Shown here: in pieces, positions 58,701 to 64,000 of the stretch
Layout: each line of letters begins with the position of its first letter
Numbering within the stretch: the stretch's first letter is position 1
Source: Panicum virgatum
Taxonomy: Eukaryota; Streptophyta; Magnoliopsida; Poales; Poaceae
Assembly: GCF_016808335.1 (NCBI RefSeq)
Contig: NC_053140.1
Location: forward strand, 28,762,086-28,826,085
Length of the DNA: 64,000 nt
Direction of reading: 5' to 3'
Translations under genes and position numbers: made by a program
The notes under the pieces: generated by a model
The model's database searches: none
Told to the model about the DNA's origin: nothing
Seen by the model: the letters and a program-made list of their open reading frames with translations, nothing else

Positions 58701-59630
58701 TCCGTGAAGCGGGAATTGAAGGGAAATGTTGCACGTGTGACTCTGTGAGTATCCACGTGACGTGTGTTTAGGTCTGCCTGGCCAGGTTAACAAATCCGAT
58801 TCGAATCGTCCGTTTCTCACCGGTTATTGAGACTGCTTAACCCTTCTGCTACATAGAGTAAGAAGTGAAAGATGATGATGATGAATATGGTTGATTGATG
58901 AAAAATAATTGTTCCCACCATGTATGCTATTGGATAGATGCTCACCTAGAGTGGTTAATTGAACTAGAACCAGAAAGCTAAAACCTAAGATTAAGGATCT
59001 ACTCTGTACTGCTTTTCGGCAAAACAAACCCCTCAAGCCAAAAGCCTTGCTTGTCTAGTTAAAGGGCTAAGTATACCCTCAGTCGGGTAAGCCTTGCTGA
59101 GTATTAGAATACTCAGCCTTGCTTGTGGCTCATTTTTGTTCCAGGAGATACTTTGGAGGACATGTTTGCCAGTTTGACCTGGCCTTGCACCCTTCCGCCT
59201 GGTTGGTCCGTGGAGTGGGATCCGTCCCCGGCCAACGATGACAAGAGCAAGTGATGTCATGAATCGGGCTTCATCGTGACACCCCTTTCGTCGTTAGTTC
59301 TCGTGTGTACTTTCCGTTAAAATAAAGGACTCTGTTGAACTTCTTATGTGTTGGCTTTGAAAAGTACTTCGTTAAATCTGGAACTTGGTTTGTAATCCTG
59401 AAGTCATGTTAAACTCTATGTGTTGTAATTTATTGTGAGGTGTTGTTTTCTCTGGACTCGCCTTCGTGTGAGTTATGCTGCTTTGTTCGATCCAGGTTTA
59501 AGTGGTTTTATCGGGATTTTACCCGACAGCACTGCCGGATTGCTCCGTTTTAAGTGCGTGTTAACCCTGATTGTCGTTTTGATGATGGTTAGCGCACTTA
59601 AGCCGGTTTATGTCGGGCGGGGCTGCCACA
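55780..59630 (+). repeat. 5' LTR of the young gypsy derivative
   Basis: 3,851 bp, ending GGCTGCCACA. It includes a GC-rich leader-like segment (56280-56950) and an AT-rich segment (57000-58060). Blocks shared with the older gypsy LTR include GGCAAGCCCCGG near 58200, CCAAAAGCCTTGC near 59037 and the CTGAGTAT/ATACTCAG stem-loop near 59095-59120. Confidence 0.93.
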
Positions 59631-59632
59631 GC

Positions 59633-59644
59633 TGGTATCAGAGC
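59633..59644 (+). promoter_or_regulatory. Primer-binding site of the young gypsy derivative
   Basis: TGGTATCAGAGC, complementary to initiator tRNA-Met, two bases inside the LTR end. Confidence 0.9.
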
Positions 59645-60569
59645 CGAACAAAGCGTGCACCAGAGTTAGTGACGAGTTTTTGAAGGATTTTATTAAAAAT
59701 TTGACAGTAACACTTGCGTTTGCAAAATACGTTGGTTCGTTAAGGTGGTGCCTAGTTCGTAAAGCCCTAGGGGAATTATGGGAAGTTACTAGGTGGCTAT
59801 CTAACTTATGTCATTATATATCTAACTTCCAGCACTTTACTTTCTGTCAGACCTTATCTTGTGCACAATCAACCCTTGAATTATGTAACGACGCACCTAT
59901 GCAAAGGTAAGGAGGTAAGGATCCTCAGTCAGCTGAGGGAGTCTGACCTTCCCGTCGGTGATGCGAGCCGAACGTTGCCCTCAAGCAATGGCTTACTTGA
60001 GGTGCTGCCAATATATCAACTATCGGTTGACTATACTGGGAGTAAAGTATACTCAGTCAGCTGAGGGAGACTGACCTTCCCGTCGGTGATGCGAACCGAA
60101 CGCTGTGCTCAAGCAGTGACCTACTTGAGCTGCTACCAATATACCGACCTCGGTCGATTATATTGGGAGTAAAGGAACTGGTGAATACGCCACTGAGTAG
60201 CGTATGTTAACGTTGGCCATGCGGCGGAAAATTGTATGGCTGCCGTTTCTATAGTAAATGGCAATGTATGGGTGAATATGTGGGCAACTGCATATGCGTT
60301 ACCCATGTGGCGTAGGACACATGGGGGCCATTCGTGAGTGCTGGCACGAAGGGTCCAGTCGTAAATATTTATATATATATGCTATGCATCTTCTGCAGGT
60401 ACACTAACCGCGATTACGATAACCTAAGAACGGTTAGAATTCGGCTAGACATATTTAGGGAGAGACGTAACTTTGTGCTATGCTACCGGCACTAACCCCG
60501 TAAGTCCAAAGCTATTTGGCAGTTGTTTGTTTTGTGAGGACGAATAGGTCGTGCATGCATCATGATCTT
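59645..60569 (+). other. Non-coding interior of the young gypsy derivative
   Basis: Contains a two-copy tandem repeat of about 127 bp (about 59920-60175), each copy with CAGTCAGCTGAGGGAG, CCTTCCCGTCGGTGATGCG and GGGAGTAAAG. No gag is present. Confidence 0.7.
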
Positions 60570-61021
60570 AATCTGGAAATCATGTATACCTTCGGGTTTC
60601 TCCAACCAGGGGTGTACAAAGATTTGGGGTGAAAGGAAAACTAGCTCCCCGGTATGTTGGTCCCTATGAAATCATCGAAATTTGTGGACCCGTGGCCTAT
60701 AGATTGAGACTTCCTCCACAACTATCCACCATACACGACATCTTCCATGTTTCTCAGCTTAAGAAATGTGTCCGAGTTCCCACGGAGATTGTTGAACAAG
60801 AGGATATACGGGTAGAACCAGACCTTTCCTATTTGGAGTATCCTATCAAAGTCTTGGATCGGAAAGAAAGGGTAACAAGAAGAAAAGTAGTTAAAATGTA
60901 CAAAATCCAGTGGAGTCATCACACGGAAGAAGAAGCCACTTGGGAAACTGAAACCTATCTAAATGAACATTACCGTGGTTTTCTAGCTTCTCTCCAAGGT
61001 ACACACACCTTCCACACTTAG
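60570..61021 (+). pseudogene. Residual 3' end of pol (integrase C-terminus and chromodomain)
   Basis: The frame resumes at about 60570 with VYLRVSPT and [18 protein letters not shown]. It goes on through PVAYRLRLPPQLSTIHDIF to the chromodomain-like KIQWSHHTEEEATWE and stops after 61018. It aligns with residues about 980-1140 of the pol at 43677-47111. Everything upstream (gag, protease, RT, RNase H, integrase core) is absent, so the deletion junction lies between about 60540 and 60575. It is not expected to be translated usefully. Confidence 0.85.
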
Positions 61022-61054
61022 CCTAGTTACTCGAATCTCGGGACGAGATTCTTT

Positions 61055-61069
61055 TTAAGGGGGGTAGGC
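61055..61069 (+). promoter_or_regulatory. Polypurine tract of the young gypsy derivative
   Basis: TTTAAGGGGGGTAGGC abuts the 3' LTR. Confidence 0.8.
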
Positions 61070-64000
61070 TGTGACATCTCAGAGTTTTAACATGCTAAGC
61101 AAGAAATATTAAATGTGGTTTGATGCTAAATAAACAAGAGAAAGTTAAATTATGCATTTCTTTTTGGAAAAGAACATCTGTGTTTGTATGTGTTTGTGTA
61201 TGTGTGTATGTGTGCCTAGGTTAGGAACCTCAAATAATTTACACACCAATGCAATTAGGCATATGAAAATGAACAAACATGTTCACCATGAAAAGAATAA
61301 TCAATGTCTAGTTGAACCTTAGGGGTAAAAGTGGCAAAAATTACATGAAATGATAAGTGATTTGATTTGTAGTTTTCAAAAATTTAAATTAACTTTTAAA
61401 CCTTTGCTCGTTTAAACTTTTGCCTGAAATAAAAGTTGTAGGTTTTTAAATTCTCTACAACGTTCGTATTCAGAGTTTTTCATGTTTCAAAAGGAAATTT
61501 TGAGAAAAATTTGAATTCTTGAATCAATTTAATCTCTCTCTCTTTCTCTCTACTCTCTCTCTGTTTTCTCTCTCGCTCCCCTGTTCGACGCCGGCCGAGC
61601 GCGAGGCCGCCGGCCACGCGCCGCTCCCTCGCCGCGCCCCCAGTCAGCTCCGCCTCGGCTTCTCCCGTAGCTTCTCGGCTTCGCCACGCGTCGCAATCCA
61701 CGGCGCGCTCACCGAGGATGGCCGCCGAACCGCCACGACGACGCCGTGACGGCCCGGTCGACCGTGCCTCGACCCGTCTCGCGTCCTTGACTACCTAGGG
61801 TCTTCCTTCGGAGCCCAGAGGCGTCCCCAACCCTTCCTTCTCCCCTCCTGATCGCGAGAGCCACGCTCAGCCGCCCCTCTCGCCTGGAACAGCCACCACC
61901 GCCCGCCATACCCGCCGCCGTCCCTTAGGTCGCCGCGGAGCTCCCTCCTCCACCCTCCCTCGCGCCCAAATGACCCCGTAGCTAGCTTCCTTGGCCGCCG
62001 CTGGTGCTCCCCGACCCACCCGTCGCCGCCCAAGCTCGCTGGACCGCCGCCGCCGCCTCCAACTGCCACCGCCGGAGCTTCTGCTCCGCGGAGGAGCCTC
62101 CTCAGGCCACCCCGCGCCCAACCAAGGACACCCCTAGGTCCCTCTCACCCTCCTCTTGCTCCTCCCCCTACTCCCCCTCGCCGCCGGCCGCCCGAAGCTC
62201 CCCTGTTTCAAACCCCAGCCAAGGACCTCGGGTTGAAATTCAAGAAAGTTCAGGGGGTTGTTTGAATAGACTGTGACTCAGATGAATAGTGCTGTAGGGA
62301 CTCCTTTGTAATTTTTAGCTGTAAACTTTGAAATTCAATAGAAATTCGTAGAAAATTCGTAAAATAGAAAACCCAGTTGTTCTGGAATCCTTATGAAAAT
62401 CTCTATGCAGTAGAATCATAATATGGTGGGTGATAGTTGAAACTTTTTGCTGGAAAATTAGATTTGTGTTACTAGGTGCATAAAGGCTAGTTGTTTATTC
62501 TTTTTCTTAATTATTTCTTGAAGCCTTGTTATGCTCTGAAATTTTTATGGTGGTTTGTTCATGTGACACTAGTGTTTCTATAAAAATTTTATGGTCAGTT
62601 CTCATGTGTAGCTAATTCTTTGATTTAATCCTTGTTTAGTAGACTTTATTTATGATAAATAGTTTCTGTTCTTGATAAATCCTGAAAATATTCCTGAGTG
62701 TTCTTCTAGAGTATCTTAGCTTTTCCAGGAAGTTTGAGCTTCAATTCATGGCTAGATCAGGAACTAAAAATAAATATTGCTAATCTGTTGTCTGTTTTGT
62801 TTATTTTCTCATATTTATCTATGTGCATAATAAATCCTGAAAAATTCACAGTAGCTGACTAATCCCGTTTTTGACCTGTTGTTAAAGTTTGAGTTTGTTT
62901 TATACTCTAGTCTAACCTGTGTTTTTCAATCTTGTTCTAGGAGTTGTCTGATTACATGAATTGTTCTGGTTATTTGGCTACAAGTGTTGGGATGATTTTT
63001 GCAGGATAGCTAGTTCTGTTTACCTTATGTTTGATGTAATTTTTGTTGAATTTGTTACTAATTATGTGTTGAGTTGTTTATTTATTAGCAAACCGTGATT
63101 TACGTGTTATAGGAAACAACTTCAACATGCTTGGTAAAGTTAGTATAGTTCTTTTGTGATGTTGATCATGTTGTCTTGCGTAGTTAGAAATGTTGAGTTA
63201 CTACTCTATAAACGATTGCCCAGTAAAATATGAATGGAAGTGTTTCACTCTTTAACTTCGGGTTTTGTTTGATTTACAACTTTTTAGTGAAGCAAGTTAT
63301 AAGTTGATATCTTCACAACAACTCACCCATGTGCATCTCATATAGATACTACCACTCTCGCTGACGGAACATACGAGCTGGTGCCCGAGTCCGAGAGTGT
63401 GCAGCGTGAAGCTCAAGTTAATCTAACTGAAGCTGCGCAAGACCCGAACCCGAGTTCGGAAGAGCCCAGATCCAGCTACGCCCAGGAAGGCAAGCCCCGG
63501 AGCACATCCTTCTATTTTAAATTATGCAACTTATTATTGTTCCTATTTACTTGTGCATTTAAGTTACAGGAGTTGACTGGAACCTTAGTTGCATGATCCT
63601 AGGTACCTATGTTTGAACACTAGTATGTATGGGTCGCTAGTCAGCTATGCTAATGGTTCGGTAGAAGTCGAGTGATTTCCTGTCACTCGCGAGAAATTAT
63701 AGGAGTTGGTTGTTTATTACTTGCTACAACTATAAGGTCTACGGGCGGGGTCGTGATACTCGGGATGCCCCGTCTGTCTAGTGAAAAGTGATAAGGCCGC
63801 AGTGTGTGGTAGTGGTGGTTAAGCGTTTGAACGTACTAATCACATGCCGAGAATATGGTAATCGGTAAGCTTAAGTACTGGATTGAACCGCAGCCGGAAC
63901 ATACCTTCCCACCGTCTTGAACTCGTTCACATCTAGCTAATGGCGAGTACAGAGTCGTCGTACTGCTGTACTTGAGGGCGGTGGGCCTGTTCCGTGAAGC
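61070..64000 (+). repeat. 3' LTR of the young gypsy derivative (incomplete at window edge)
   Basis: 2,931 bp visible, corresponding to the first 76% of the 5' LTR and nearly identical to it. Confidence 0.93.

Larger units (their letters stand above)
55780..64000 (+). mobile_element. Young gypsy-derived element with deleted interior, runs off the right edge
   Basis: 5' LTR 55780-59630 (3,851 bp, TG...CA), tRNA-iMet primer site 59633-59644, a 1,439-bp interior, a polypurine tract (about 61055-61069), then the 3' LTR from 61070 to beyond 64000. By length the 3' LTR should end near 64920. The two LTRs keep a constant offset of 5,290 bases, and I see only two differences over 2.93 kb (57126-57140 and 57820-57830 versus their counterparts). 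Only the last part of pol is left. The base before the LTR gives ATAGT as the predicted target duplication, which cannot be checked here. Confidence 0.92.

Overview
This is plant nuclear DNA, almost certainly from a panicoid grass (relatives: Panicum, Setaria, Sorghum, Miscanthus). The signs are intron-containing plant genes with GT/AG splice sites, very GC-rich 5' exons, three structurally complete or nearly complete LTR retrotransposons with tRNA-iMet primer sites, grass MITEs and CACTA/hAT debris. No bacterial-style operons, CRISPR arrays or tRNA genes are visible. All gene models below were assembled by eye from splice signals and reading frames.

Genes. (1) A PLATZ zinc-binding transcription factor on the minus strand (808-1795, 3 exons, 211 aa). 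(2) A minus-strand bHLH gene (12598 downward) whose C-terminal frame is broken by a 13-bp tandem duplication at 12040-12065. (3) A small secreted 8-cysteine LTP-like protein, minus strand (19423-19848, 2 exons, 108 aa). (4) A truncated, stop-containing hAT-transposase-derived (RICESLEEPER/DAYSLEEPER-type) gene copy at 29787-30704. (5) A complete 14-exon GH27 melibiase / beta-L-arabinopyranosidase-like gene on the minus strand (31874-38309, 645 aa), the best-preserved gene in the window.

Repeats. 1-228 is a LINE endonuclease scrap. 3192-9560 is a Copia-type element on the minus strand with 1.47-kb LTRs, target-site duplication CACAG, and only a decayed gag inside. 13469-14207 is a MITE-like unit that contains a piece of mitochondrial small-subunit rRNA. 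14.5-17 kb and 20.3-28 kb are mostly old LTR-element debris. 39371-49774 is a Ty3/gypsy chromovirus-type element (2,629-bp LTRs, target-site duplication GCCGA) inserted into an older DNA element (38868-50081). 51595-55474 is a hAT-like unit bounded by the 8-bp duplication CAGCCATG. 55780 to beyond the right edge is a very young gypsy derivative with 3,851-bp LTRs that are almost identical and an interior of only 1,439 bp.

The genes do not form a pathway; they are isolated islands in a repeat-rich landscape. The most unusual signals are the mitochondrial rRNA segment inside a MITE, the alternating palindrome arrays in the LTRs, the young interior-deleted gypsy element sharing LTR modules with its older relative, and a perfect 22-bp hairpin at 16951-17014.
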